A stretch of 51,210 bases of DNA from an uncultured Clostridia bacterium. Its GTDB lineage: Bacteria; Bacillota; Clostridia; TANB77; CAG-508. The notes under the pieces were generated by a model. The model saw only the letters and a list, made by a program, of their open reading frames with translations, did not search any database and was not told the DNA's origin. The translations under genes were made by a program, and so were the position numbers. Position 1 is the first letter of the stretch; the number at the start of each line of letters is the position of its first letter. Shown in pieces: positions 1-8,551 of this stretch. The stretch spans positions 1 through 51,210 of the forward strand of contig CAPOZU010000016.1 in the NCBI GenBank assembly GCA_948676835.1, in the 5' to 3' direction.

Positions 1-77
1 TCAAAGAAGTTAGATAGATGCTATTTTTTTATAAAAAAGCTGGAGTTTTTTGCCACCCCAACTAAAATTATAGAACC
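1..77. repeat. Left copy of 77-bp terminal inverted repeat
   Basis: Bases 1-77 are the exact reverse complement of bases 51099-51175. The match stops at base 78 (a here, no complement at 51098), and on the other side it reaches the window edge. The repeat holds an A6/T6 hairpin around a short GC core, which may act as a terminator for the anti-sigma gene that ends at 111. The length equals a k-mer size commonly used by short-read assemblers, so an assembly-graph origin is likely. Confidence 0.9.
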
Positions 78-110
78 ACAATTAAAATAAAAAATTGCTA
101 CTTCTTTTTT

Positions 111-740
111 TTATAAATTCCTTATTTTAGCCCAAAATACCATATATGGACCATATTTTGTACTAGAAGTTATTTTCTTTATACCATGCATATTTTCTAA
201 ATCTCCCATTAAATCATCACCATTTCCCCATCCACAAGTTACAATCAAACTAGCAGGAAAAATATTTGTGTTACCTTCATATCCATTTAATACATTAGGA
301 TTGTCTAATCTTTCTTTAAATTTTTCTAAAGCCTCTTCTTTACTTACATATCTATATTTGTAATTATATTCTTTTATTTTATTTTCAATTTTACTAAAGT
401 TTTCATCACTTATATCATCTTCTAAAAATATTTCTATTCCTAAATCTGTATTATAATAATTTATAAATACAATTGCATTTAATAGTACTATAATTGAAAC
501 TATTATTATTAATAAAATTATACATTTATTCTTTTTACTATTTTTCTTATTTAACTTTTTTAGGTAATCGATTTCTATATTTTCCTCTTCTTGTATATCA
601 TCCGTTTTTATCTCATCAAAAATTTTTCTGCAGTTCTCACACTCTTTTAAATGATTATCAACAAATTCTTTTGAACCTTCTTTTAATGTTTTATCATTAT
701 ATCCAATCAATAAATCTTGAACTATATCACATTCTTTCAT
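111..740 (-). CDS. Membrane anti-sigma factor with zinc-finger N-terminus and FtsX-like outer domain
   Basis: 209 residues. The cytoplasmic N-terminus has the H-x3-C-x2-C signature of zinc-containing anti-sigma factors (His30, Cys34, Cys37). One membrane helix spans about 73-95. The remaining outer part (about 100-209) contains YVSKEEALEKF followed by FPASLIV, which resembles the extracellular domain of the cell-division permease FtsX; I know this similarity from the family, not from a search. It lies directly downstream of an ECF sigma gene (20-bp gap), the usual arrangement for a sigma/anti-sigma pair, so it probably holds that sigma factor at the membrane. What it senses is unknown. Start supported by an AAAGGGAG site. 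Confidence 0.8.
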   Translation of the reverse strand: MKECDIVQDLLIGYNDKTLKEGSKEFVDNHLKECENCRKIFDEIKTDDIQEEENIEIDYLKKLNKKNSKKNKCIILLIIIVSIIVLLNAIVFINYYNTDLGIEIFLEDDISDENFSKIENKIKEYNYKYRYVSKEEALEKFKERLDNPNVLNGYEGNTNIFPASLIVTCGWGNGDDLMGDLENMHGIKKITSSTKYGPYMVFWAKIRNL

Positions 741-760
741 TTCTTATCTCCCTTTCTAAA

Positions 761-1246
761 TTAATCTTTCATTTCTCTTAATTTCTGTTTTCCACGAAAA
801 TATGTTACTCTTGCCCAACTTGGAGTTTTATTCATAATTTCTGCAATTTCCTCATAATTTAGATTTCCAAATGTTCTTAAATAAATAACATTTCTAGTAT
901 CTTCATCTAGAGTTTGTACTTTTTTTAATAATTCAATTTTTGTTTCTTTATCACATAAACTTTCTTCAATTGATTCCTCTAAAATTAAGCAGTTACTCAC
1001 TTCATCAATAGAAATATTATTCTTGTTTTTATCTTTTCTTAATTTTTGATACCAAATATTTTTTGCAATCGAACAAAGCCAAGTACTTATTTTACACTTA
1101 CCCTCAAATTTATTTATATCTTTTACTGCCACTAAAAAAGTATCTTGTACAATTTCTTCCGAAAGCTCCGCATTCCCGCTCAAACAGAATACATACTTAT
1201 ACAACATTTTCGAATATTTATTATATATTTCTTCTATATCCTGCAC
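761..1246 (-). CDS. ECF-type RNA polymerase sigma factor
   Basis: 161 residues from a GTG start. The longer frame to 1264 would place the ribosome site AAAGGAGG inside the coding region, so GTG at 1244-1246 is preferred. Region 2 is visible as the stretch with EEIVQDTFLVA and STWLCSIAKN, and region 4 as a C-terminal helix-turn-helix (LNYEEIAEIMNKTPSWARVTYFRGKQKL). It is the first gene of a two-gene unit with the anti-sigma factor. The most likely role is an envelope-stress or signal-responsive regulon. The subgroup cannot be assigned by eye. Confidence 0.88.
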   Translation of the reverse strand: MQDIEEIYNKYSKMLYKYVFCLSGNAELSEEIVQDTFLVAVKDINKFEGKCKISTWLCSIAKNIWYQKLRKDKNKNNISIDEVSNCLILEESIEESLCDKETKIELLKKVQTLDEDTRNVIYLRTFGNLNYEEIAEIMNKTPSWARVTYFRGKQKLREMKD

Positions 1247-1269
1247 TGGCTTTCCTCCTTTCACTTTAT

Positions 1270-1297
1270 TAGTGTATAAAAATATAAATTTGTTACA
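1270..1297 (-). promoter_or_regulatory. Possible ECF-type autoregulatory promoter
   Basis: Read on the minus strand, TGTAAC (1292-1297) resembles the AAC-containing -35 element of ECF promoters. It is followed by a 16-base T-rich spacer and ACACTA, about 25 bases before the sigma start codon. Autoregulation is common for such pairs. The match is short and could be chance. A 15-bp palindrome, ATGTTAT-T-ATAACAT (1356-1370), lies further upstream in the divergent mutS2 promoter region. Confidence 0.3.
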
Positions 1298-1420
1298 GAA
1301 TTTACAATATTATATTTCGACATTTTCCTAAAACTCTTTATTTTTAAGCACTTTTATGTTATTATAACATTTAGTATTATATAAGAAAAATAATATATAA
1401 TAAATATATAAGGATAAAAA

Positions 1421-3763
1421 ATGGATATTAAAAGTTTAGAAAAATTAGAATTTAATAAAATATGTGAAATACTAGAAAGTTTTTGTATTACCTATATTGG
1501 AAAAGATTATGCAAAAACTTTAAAACCATTTCTATTAAAACAAGAAATTGTAAAAGCTCAAAAGCAAACAACAGAAGCATCTGTTCTTATTTACAGAAAG
1601 GGCTCTGTTCCTATTCTAGAAATTGAAGATATTACTGCTCATATAAAAAAATTAGAAAGTAGTCTTTTCTTATCTCCAAAGCAATTACTTGATTTAGCAT
1701 TAATTTTAAAAATATCAAATAATTTAAAAAATTACTTTTTTAGTACTGAAATTGATATGAGTGAATTTACTAATTTAACTGGATTATTTAATAATTTATA
1801 TATTAATCCAGTTATAGAAAAAAATATTTTTACTTCAATTATTGATGAAAATACAATTTCTGATGATGCATCAATCACTTTAAAAAATATTAGAAAAGAA
1901 ATTAGAAATAAAGAGCAAGAAATTAGAAATAAATTAAATACTCTTATTCGTTCAAAATATGTACAAGAATCTGTTATTACAATGCGCTCAGGGCGTTTTG
2001 TTATTCCTGTTAAAAATGAATATCGTCAAGAAGTAAAAGGATTTATCCATGATATTTCTTCTAGTGGTTCTACTGTATTTGTTGAACCTATTGCCATTTT
2101 TGATTTAAATAATGATTTAAATCATTTAAAAAATGATGAAAATTTAGAAATTGAAAAAGTTTTACAAAAACTTTCTTCTTTGTTCTTCCCAATTATTGAC
2201 AATATAAAAAATAATATTAATTTAATTGGATTAATAGATTTTATTTTTGCGAAGGCAAAATACTCTAATTCTTTAGATGCTACTGAGCCAATCATAAATG
2301 ATGAAAAAATTATAGATTTAAAACAAGCTTGGCATCCTTTGCTTAATAAAAATCAAGCAGTTAAAAATGATATTCCTCTTGGAAAAGATTATAAAAGCTT
2401 AATAATAACAGGTCCAAATACTGGTGGTAAAACTGTTACTTTAAAAACTGCTGGTCTTTTAGTTGTTATGGCTATGAGTGGTCTTCATATTACAGCAAAA
2501 GAAAATAGTAGTATTTTTATAGCAGATAATGTTTTTGCAGATATTGGAGATGAACAAAGTATTAGTGATTCTTTAAGTACTTTTTCTTCTCATATGACAA
2601 AAATTGCTCAAATATTAGATAACGCAACTGAAAATAGTTTTATTTTACTTGATGAACTTGGTTCTGGTACAGACCCTGTTGAAGGTTCTAGTTTAGCAAT
2701 AAGTATTTTGGAAAAATTATATTCTATAAATGCAATTACTTTATCTACTACTCATTATCCAGAATTAAAGCATTTTGCATTAGTTACTGATGGTTTTGAA
2801 AATGCTAGTGTAGAATTTAATTTAGAAACACTATCTCCTACTTATAAATTATTACTTGGAGTTCCTGGAACAAGTAATGCTTTTTCCATTAGTAGAAAAC
2901 TTGGAATTTCTGAAGAAATTATAAATAGAGCTAAAGAATTTATAGATAAAGAAAAAATAAATATTGAAGATCTTCTTACAAATATTTATGAAGATAAACG
3001 TACTATAGAAGCTGAAAAACAAAAAACTCTTGAAAATTCAAAGGCTGCAGAAGAATTAAAAAGTGCACTTGAACTTGATTTTTCGAAATTACAACAAGAA
3101 CAGAAAGATATTATAAATAAAGCAAAATCTGCTGCAAGAGAAATCTTGCTTTCTGCTAAATATGATGCAAATGAAATCATAAAAGAAATTGAACACTCTT
3201 CAAATAGTAAAGAATCTAATAAACTAAGAAATAAATTAAATGATAAAATTAATGATTTAAATATTGTTAATAATAGTGTTAAATCACCAAGTGCAAAATT
3301 AAATATTGAAGATTTAAAAATAGGAATGCAAGTTTTTGTAAGTAAACTAAATCAGGAAGGAAGCATCTTATCTATCTCTAAAGATAAAAAAATACAAGTT
3401 GCTCTTCCTCTTGGAAAAATGTTTTTTGATATTAAAGATTTAGCTATTACTCATAATAATCAATCAGAAAAAACTTCAAAAAAAGATTATTCTTCAAGAA
3501 AAGAATTTAAAGCAAAAGCCATATCTTCTGAAATTAATGTAATTGGTCAAAATGTAGATGAAGCTTGTTTTTCAATAGATAAATATTTAGATAATTGTGT
3601 TTTAAGTGGACTTCCTAGTATTAGAATTGTTCATGGAAAAGGAACTGGAGCTCTTCGTACAGGTATTCATAAATTTTTAAAAACACATCCTCATGTAAAA
3701 TCATTTAGAATTGGTACATTTGGTGAAGGTGAAATGGGTGTTACAATTGTTGAATTAAAATAA
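1421..3763 (+). CDS. mutS2: Endonuclease MutS2 (MutS family ATPase with Smr domain)
   Basis: 780 residues, close to the normal length for MutS2. The MutS ATPase core has a Walker A motif GPNTGGKT at about 331 and a Walker B region LLDELGSGTDP at about 408. A long charged coiled-coil segment follows, and the C-terminal Smr nuclease domain occupies about 705-780 (IVHGKGTGALR). MutS2 lacks the mismatch-recognition domain of MutS; it acts on branched DNA and, in Bacillus, on stalled or collided ribosomes. Monocistronic, transcribed away from the ECF unit, and closed by a terminator. Confidence 0.97.
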   Translation: MDIKSLEKLEFNKICEILESFCITYIGKDYAKTLKPFLLKQEIVKAQKQTTEASVLIYRKGSVPILEIEDITAHIKKLESSLFLSPKQLLDLALILKISNNLKNYFFSTEIDMSEFTNLTGLFNNLYINPVIEKNIFTSIIDENTISDDASITLKNIRKEIRNKEQEIRNKLNTLIRSKYVQESVITMRSGRFVIPVKNEYRQEVKGFIHDISSSGSTVFVEPIAIFDLNNDLNHLKNDENLEIEKVLQKLSSLFFPIIDNIKNNINLIGLIDFIFAKAKYSNSLDATEPIINDEKIIDLKQAWHPLLNKNQAVKNDIPLGKDYKSLIITGPNTGGKTVTLKTAGLLVVMAMSGLHITAKENSSIFIADNVFADIGDEQSISDSLSTFSSHMTKIAQILDNATENSFILLDELGSGTDPVEGSSLAISILEKLYSINAITLSTTHYPELKHFALVTDGFENASVEFNLETLSPTYKLLLGVPGTSNAFSISRKLGISEEIINRAKEFIDKEKINIEDLLTNIYEDKRTIEAEKQKTLENSKAAEELKSALELDFSKLQQEQKDIINKAKSAAREILLSAKYDANEIIKEIEHSSNSKESNKLRNKLNDKINDLNIVNNSVKSPSAKLNIEDLKIGMQVFVSKLNQEGSILSISKDKKIQVALPLGKMFFDIKDLAITHNNQSEKTSKKDYSSRKEFKAKAISSEINVIGQNVDEACFSIDKYLDNCVLSGLPSIRIVHGKGTGALRTGIHKFLKTHPHVKSFRIGTFGEGEMGVTIVELK

Positions 3764-3766
3764 ATA

Positions 3767-3807
3767 AAACCTCAAATTGTTATATAAAATAACAGTTTGA
3801 GGTTTTT
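3767..3807. terminator. Bidirectional terminator between mutS2 and the thioesterase gene
   Basis: AAACCTCAAA pairs with TTTGAGGTTT, followed by a T run on the plus strand; the matching A run gives a T tract on the other strand. It serves the two convergent genes. Confidence 0.85.
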
Positions 3808-3819
3808 ATTATCCACTTT

Positions 3820-4239
3820 TTATACACTTTTTTGTGCTAATTCTTTTAATTTATTATCAAATTCTGGAAACTCTTTGCTTAATCTTACCAGCTTTCCAGA
3901 TTTATTTAAAAAGCAATGTTCTGAAACACCTTTTAAAACTAGTTTTTGCGTATCTTTATTTTTCATTATATATTCTATAACTAATCTTACACCTTTAAAT
4001 TCCTTAACACTTACTTCTATTTCTATATCATCATTAAATGTTGTGCTTTCTTTATATTCACAGTTTATACCTATAACTGGGGAAATAATTCCATCATCTT
4101 CTAATTTATCATAAGGAAATCCTATACTTTCTAAAAAATATACTCTTGCCTCTTCCATCCATCTTACATAATTAGAATGATGTGTTACTCCCATTTTGTC
4201 TGTTTCATAATAATTTACTTTATGTATGTATTTTTCCAT
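3820..4239 (-). CDS. Acyl-CoA thioesterase, hotdog fold (YbgC/FadM-like)
   Basis: 139 residues, a typical single-domain 4HBT hotdog protein. The N-terminal active-site stretch YYETDKMGVTHHSNYVRWME matches the family pattern in which an Asp acts on the thioester of acyl-CoA or acyl-ACP. It lies close to fatty acid genes, but whether it serves them is inference. Ribosome site AAGGA lies before ATG. Convergent with mutS2; the next gene upstream is 22 bases away, so the two may be co-transcribed. Confidence 0.85.
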   Translation of the reverse strand: MEKYIHKVNYYETDKMGVTHHSNYVRWMEEARVYFLESIGFPYDKLEDDGIISPVIGINCEYKESTTFNDDIEIEVSVKEFKGVRLVIEYIMKNKDTQKLVLKGVSEHCFLNKSGKLVRLSKEFPEFDNKLKELAQKSV

Positions 4240-4261
4240 TTTGTTTTCCTTTTTTATTTTT

Positions 4262-4861
4262 TTAAATTGTTGTAAGTTTTCGCGATCTTTGACTTACTAT
4301 TTTATAATCTTCTATATTTATAATTTCATTTTGTGGAACTCTATATTCTCTAAGAAGTCCTGTATAAATTATTTTAGCATTTGCACATTCTAATTTTTTA
4401 AAATCTTCTGGCTTTATTGTATCTGGCAAATTAGTATTTATTTTAGATTTATCTAAAACATATTTTACAAATTCTGCACAATAAAATGATTTATCATATT
4501 TTAATCTAATATGTATTCCAGCCGCAAATAGTCCTAATATATTAAATGTATAATCTTTCCTATTATCTTGTATATTAGAAATTATATTTTTTAATTTTTC
4601 ATATTTCTCGTCTTCAATTTGAATTGCATACACTTTACTTACAGTATTTTTAAATCTTTTGAAAGTTCCATCGTCAATATATTCATGCACAAAACCACCT
4701 ATAAATGGATTATATGGATTTAACCTTCCAAAACTATACATATTTTTTAATTCTACATCTAGTGCAATTGATACATGTGCAAACTCATTTCCTGTAAATG
4801 CTTTTATTACTCTAGCAAGCATTGTTCCTGTATAAGTTAAAACAATATATATTTCTTTCAT
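4262..4861 (-). CDS. Permuted papain-like (NlpC/P60-like, YiiX-type) cysteine hydrolase
   Basis: About 199 residues using the second ATG, which has better spacing from AAAGGA than the ATG at 4867. The conserved order is His first (NEFAHVSIALD) and Cys later (FYCAEFVKYVL), the circularly permuted arrangement of the YiiX/DUF830-type NlpC/P60 relatives. Such proteins are proposed to cut amide or acyl bonds in cell wall or lipids; the substrate here is unknown. No signal peptide is visible, so it is probably intracellular. It may be co-transcribed with the thioesterase. Confidence 0.7.
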   Translation of the reverse strand: MKEIYIVLTYTGTMLARVIKAFTGNEFAHVSIALDVELKNMYSFGRLNPYNPFIGGFVHEYIDDGTFKRFKNTVSKVYAIQIEDEKYEKLKNIISNIQDNRKDYTFNILGLFAAGIHIRLKYDKSFYCAEFVKYVLDKSKINTNLPDTIKPEDFKKLECANAKIIYTGLLREYRVPQNEIINIEDYKIVSQRSRKLTTI

Positions 4862-4900
4862 TTTCATCTTTCCTTTTGTAATTAATTTCTGTACTTTAAG

Positions 4901-4938
4901 TATCTATGTATCAGATAATTCTAACAAATACATAGATA
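4901..4938 (-). promoter_or_regulatory. Inverted repeat upstream of the papain-like gene
   Basis: TATCTATGTA (4901-4910) pairs perfectly with TACATAGATA (4929-4938) across an 18-base gap. It lies about 40 bases upstream of the start codon, where an operator or leader hairpin would be expected. No T tract follows it, so it is probably not a terminator. Confidence 0.4.
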
Positions 4939-5003
4939 TTATAACACAGTATATGAAAAAAATATATTAATATTATATTAAATTTAACTTGTTCTAAAAA
5001 TTG

Positions 5004-6728
5004 CTATTTTTCATTTAATATTATTTTCATTTCTTCTTGTCTTTTTACTTTTTTAGTGGTCGTTTTTATTAGTTCTTCTCCAGTAACAATTAAATTTTGT
5101 ATATGTTTGTATCTTGGAAATGTTGTATTTAATTTTTTTATTTCATTCCAAATAATTTCACGTAATTCTTCTTCACTTTTTCCATTATATTTTTCTTTTA
5201 CAACTTCTTTACTATATACAACTTTTACAGATAGTTTTACATCTGTTTTATCTTGTTTATCTGGAAACCCAAATACCATTGATTCTTCTACTAATTCAAT
5301 TCTATTTACTAAAGTCTCTAATTCCTCTGGAAATACTTTTTTACCATTTTTTAAAACTATTAAATTTTTATTTCTTCCTGTTATAAATAAGCGACCTTCT
5401 AAATCAAAATATCCTAAATCACCTGTATAAAACCACCCATCTTTTAATACTTCATTTGTTATATCAGACATTTCATAATATCCAAGCATTACATTAGGAC
5501 CTTTTACTCTAATTTCTCCAATTCCCTTTTCATCTTTATTTACTATCTCAACAATATCATTTATCATTGGAACACCAACAGAACCATTTTTTAATACATT
5601 ATAATTTTCTGCACAAATTACAGGAGCAGTTTCACTAAGTCCATAACCTTGAAGAGTTATTACTCCTAAATTATTAAATCCTTTTGATATTTCAAGATCA
5701 GCAGGAGCTCCACCTGAAATTACAAGTCTTAACTGTCCACCTAATGCATCTAATACTTGTTTAAATAATTTTCTTCTTATATCAATATGGAATTTTAGTA
5801 AAAAGTTACTAACTTTCATTACTATTTTTATTAATTTTGTTTTTCCCTGTTTTTCAATTTCTTTCATTATAGCTTTATAAATTGCTTCAACTAAAACAGG
5901 AACACCAACAAATACAGAAACTTTATATTCATTTAAGTTTTGTTTTATATATCTTAAACCATCTGGAAATGTTGTTTTTACACCACAAGCAAGCATCATA
6001 ATTAAGCATGTTGATCCAAAAATATGATGAAGTGGTAAAAATGCTATATTAACATCTGTAGGTCTAATATCTTCTACTGCTTGAAGTGCATAAATATTTG
6101 ATGCTATATTTTTTTGTGAAAGCATTACTGCTTTTGATTTTGATGTTGTTCCAGATGTGAATAATAATATGCTCATTATGTTTTCATCTATTTTGGAATT
6201 TATGAAATCTGTATTTCCTTCTTCAATTAGTTCTTCACCTTTTTTCATAAGTTCTTTAAAACTTCTGTATCCACTTAATTCGCTCATACAAATATATTCT
6301 GTTAAATTTGTTTTTCCATTTTTCTTAATTTCTGATATTTCATCTTTCAATTTTTCATCAAAAATTATTGCATCTGCTTTACTTCTTATTAAAGAACTTT
6401 CTAATTCATCATATTGCAAATCTTTATCTAAAGGAACAGATACTATTCCTCCAAGTAAATTTGATAAATGGCTAACTACCCATTCATATCTGTTTTTACC
6501 TATTACAGCAACTCTTTTACCTTTTAGATTTAAATTATATAATGCTGTTCCGAATTTATTAATATCTTCTAGTAGTCTTTTATAAGTAACATTTTCATAG
6601 CTAACTTCTTTTCCTTCTTTATGCTTTATAACAAAAGCTATATTTTCAGAATATTTTTCAGCTGAATTATATACTATTTCCTTTATATTATTAAATTCTT
6701 TAACATCAAATATTTTTTTATTTTTCAT
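5004..6728 (-). CDS. Long-chain acyl-CoA/acyl-ACP synthetase (AMP-forming), paralogue 1
   Basis: 574 residues, an ANL-superfamily adenylating enzyme that activates a carboxylic acid with ATP and passes it to a thiol. Visible motifs: LLFTSGTTSKSK (A3, about 190), GYGLSETAP, YTGDLGYFD (about 430), and ITGRNKNLIVLKNGKKVFPEELE in the hinge and C-terminal domain. The adenylation Lys is near the C-terminus (TTTKKVKRQEE). There is no clear transmembrane segment. One of three close paralogues in the window; this copy stands alone behind its own promoter with a TetR-type operator. The thiol acceptor (CoA or ACP) cannot be told from sequence. Confidence 0.88.
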   Translation of the reverse strand: MKNKKIFDVKEFNNIKEIVYNSAEKYSENIAFVIKHKEGKEVSYENVTYKRLLEDINKFGTALYNLNLKGKRVAVIGKNRYEWVVSHLSNLLGGIVSVPLDKDLQYDELESSLIRSKADAIIFDEKLKDEISEIKKNGKTNLTEYICMSELSGYRSFKELMKKGEELIEEGNTDFINSKIDENIMSILLFTSGTTSKSKAVMLSQKNIASNIYALQAVEDIRPTDVNIAFLPLHHIFGSTCLIMMLACGVKTTFPDGLRYIKQNLNEYKVSVFVGVPVLVEAIYKAIMKEIEKQGKTKLIKIVMKVSNFLLKFHIDIRRKLFKQVLDALGGQLRLVISGGAPADLEISKGFNNLGVITLQGYGLSETAPVICAENYNVLKNGSVGVPMINDIVEIVNKDEKGIGEIRVKGPNVMLGYYEMSDITNEVLKDGWFYTGDLGYFDLEGRLFITGRNKNLIVLKNGKKVFPEELETLVNRIELVEESMVFGFPDKQDKTDVKLSVKVVYSKEVVKEKYNGKSEEELREIIWNEIKKLNTTFPRYKHIQNLIVTGEELIKTTTKKVKRQEEMKIILNEK

Positions 6729-6840
6729 AAATTCTCCTTACAATTCTCACACTATTAAAAAGTCATCTTATATAAATTTGCAAAAATTATTTTTTATATT
6801 TTCTAATATTATTTATATCATAAAAAGTATAAAAAATCAC

Positions 6841-6857
6841 TAGACTAGTTGGTCAGT
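6841..6857 (-). promoter_or_regulatory. Candidate TetR operator upstream of ligase 1
   Basis: On the minus strand the site reads TGACCAACTAGTCTA. It matches the pattern TGACC-N4-GTC found upstream of the fatty acid operon, and more loosely upstream of tetR. It lies about 110 bases upstream of the ligase start, next to a possible -10 (TATAAA). Binding is inferred, not shown. Confidence 0.55.
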
Positions 6858-6896
6858 ATAAAATAATATGTTATTAACTTCCACCTCATCTAAAGC

Positions 6897-6936
6897 AAAA
6901 AACTAGATATGGTAATATTTTCCAAATCTAGTTTTT
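6897..6936 (-). terminator. Terminator of the fatty acid operon
   Basis: On the minus strand AAAACTAGAT pairs with ATCTAGTTTT across a short loop and runs into a T tract, just after the fabI stop codon at 6949. It separates the operon from the promoter of ligase 1. Confidence 0.8.
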
Positions 6937-6948
6937 ATTAAAATTTAA

Positions 6949-7722
6949 TTATATACCCATTATATTATATCCACTATCAGCATAAATAACTTGACCTGTA
7001 ATTGCTTCCGACATATTACTTAATAAAAAGGTTGCAACATTTCCAACTTGAACTGTTGTTACATTTCTGTGTAGCGGAGCTCTTTCTTCAACAATTGTTA
7101 GTATTGATGAAAAATCTTTAATTCCTTTAGCAGATAATGTTTTAATTGGCCCAGCTGATACCGCATTTACTCTTATTCCTTCTTTTCCTAAATTATCAGC
7201 TAAATATCTAACACTTGATTCTAATGCTGCTTTAGCTATTCCCATTACATTATAACCTTCTAAAACTTTAGTAGACCCATGATATGTTAATGTAACTATA
7301 CTTGCATTTTCATTTAACATATCAAGTTCTTTAGCCATTCTTGCAGCTAAAACAAAAGAATATGCACTTACATCATTTGCATGAGAAAATCCTTCTTTAC
7401 TTGTATAAATAAAATCATTATGCAAATCCTCTGTATTAGCATGTGCAATTGCATGAACTATTCCATCAATTTTTCCATTGTCTTCTTTTATTTTTGTAAA
7501 GTTTTCTTTTACTAAGTCATCTTCTGATGCTCCATTTAAAACATACGCTTTGCTTCCCTCAAATTCACTAATTAATTCTTCTATTTTTTCCTTATTATCT
7601 TCTCCCATATATGTAAATATAAGTTTTGCTCCATTATCATATGCTGCTTTTGCAATTCCAAAAGCAATACTCCATTTATTTCTAATTCCCATTATTAATA
7701 TTTTTTTATTTTTTAATAACAT
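6949..7722 (-). CDS. fabI: Enoyl-[acyl-carrier-protein] reductase FabI
   Basis: 257 residues, the normal FabI length. It reduces the enoyl-ACP double bond with NAD(P)H, the last step of each elongation round. The catalytic pair of the FabI type, Tyr157 and Lys164 (Y-x6-K in YNVMGIAK), is present, with a second conserved Tyr147 and a Rossmann N-terminus (MGIRNKWSIAFGIA) typical of FabI rather than FabG. Last gene of the fatty acid operon, 13 bases after accA, with GGAGG before ATG. Confidence 0.95.
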   Translation of the reverse strand: MLLKNKKILIMGIRNKWSIAFGIAKAAYDNGAKLIFTYMGEDNKEKIEELISEFEGSKAYVLNGASEDDLVKENFTKIKEDNGKIDGIVHAIAHANTEDLHNDFIYTSKEGFSHANDVSAYSFVLAARMAKELDMLNENASIVTLTYHGSTKVLEGYNVMGIAKAALESSVRYLADNLGKEGIRVNAVSAGPIKTLSAKGIKDFSSILTIVEERAPLHRNVTTVQVGNVATFLLSNMSEAITGQVIYADSGYNIMGI

Positions 7723-7735
7723 ATTATCCTCCTAT

Positions 7736-8539
7736 TTATCTTAAATTTATAAATTCTCCTATATTTCTAAATTTTTGATATCTTTCTTCTACAATTTCTT
7801 TTTCTGTTTTTTCTTGCAATTCTGATATTGTTTTTACAATTTCTTTTTTTATATTTTTACAAATTTTATTAAATCCTTCTTCTATATCTGATGGTTCTTT
7901 AATAATTTTATCTATTACTTTTAAATCATATAAGTCCTTTGCTGTCAATTTCATTTTTTCAGCAGCTTCTTTTACCCTTGAAGAATCTTTCCATAAAATA
8001 CTACTATACCCTTCTGGTGATAGAATTGAATAGATTGCATTTTCTAGCATAAAAATTTTATTTCCAACACTAATTGCTAAAGCTCCACCACTTGAGCCTT
8101 CTCCAATTACTATTGCAATAACTGGTACTTTTAATTTAGCCATTTCAAACATAGATTTAGCAATTGCTTCTCCTTGACCTCTTTCTTCTGCTCCAATACC
8201 AGGATATGCTCCTTTAGTATCTATAAAAGTAATTACTGGTCTTTTAAATTTTTCAGCTTGTTTCATAAATCTTATTGCTTTCCTGTAACTTTCAGGATTT
8301 GGCATTCCGAAATTTCTTTCTATATTTTCTTTTGTTGTTCTACCTTTTTGCTGAGCTATAATTGTATAATTTTGCTCACCTACTTTTGCTAACCCACAAA
8401 CAATAGACTTATCGTCTTTAAAACTTCTATCTCCATGAAGTTCAACAAATTCATCAAAAATATTTTCTATATATTCAATTGCAGTTTTTCTTTTTGGATT
8501 TCTTGCAATCTCTACCTTTTCCCATGCAGTTAAAGCCAT
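7736..8539 (-). CDS. accA: Acetyl-CoA carboxylase carboxyltransferase subunit alpha
   Basis: About 267 residues from the ATG at 8537-8539, which has AGAGGTG at good spacing; the GTG at 8548 has no ribosome site. With AccD it transfers CO2 from carboxybiotin to acetyl-CoA. Recognisable features: ELHGDRSF, IIAQQKGR, the oxyanion-hole glycine stretch GEGSSGGALAISVG, and SPEGYSSILWKD. Downstream partner of accD, 12 bases apart. Slightly shorter than E. coli AccA, as in other Firmicutes. Confidence 0.95.
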   Translation of the reverse strand: MALTAWEKVEIARNPKRKTAIEYIENIFDEFVELHGDRSFKDDKSIVCGLAKVGEQNYTIIAQQKGRTTKENIERNFGMPNPESYRKAIRFMKQAEKFKRPVITFIDTKGAYPGIGAEERGQGEAIAKSMFEMAKLKVPVIAIVIGEGSSGGALAISVGNKIFMLENAIYSILSPEGYSSILWKDSSRVKEAAEKMKLTAKDLYDLKVIDKIIKEPSDIEEGFNKICKNIKKEIVKTISELQEKTEKEIVEERYQKFRNIGEFINLR

Positions 8540-8551
8540 TTTTTTCACCTC

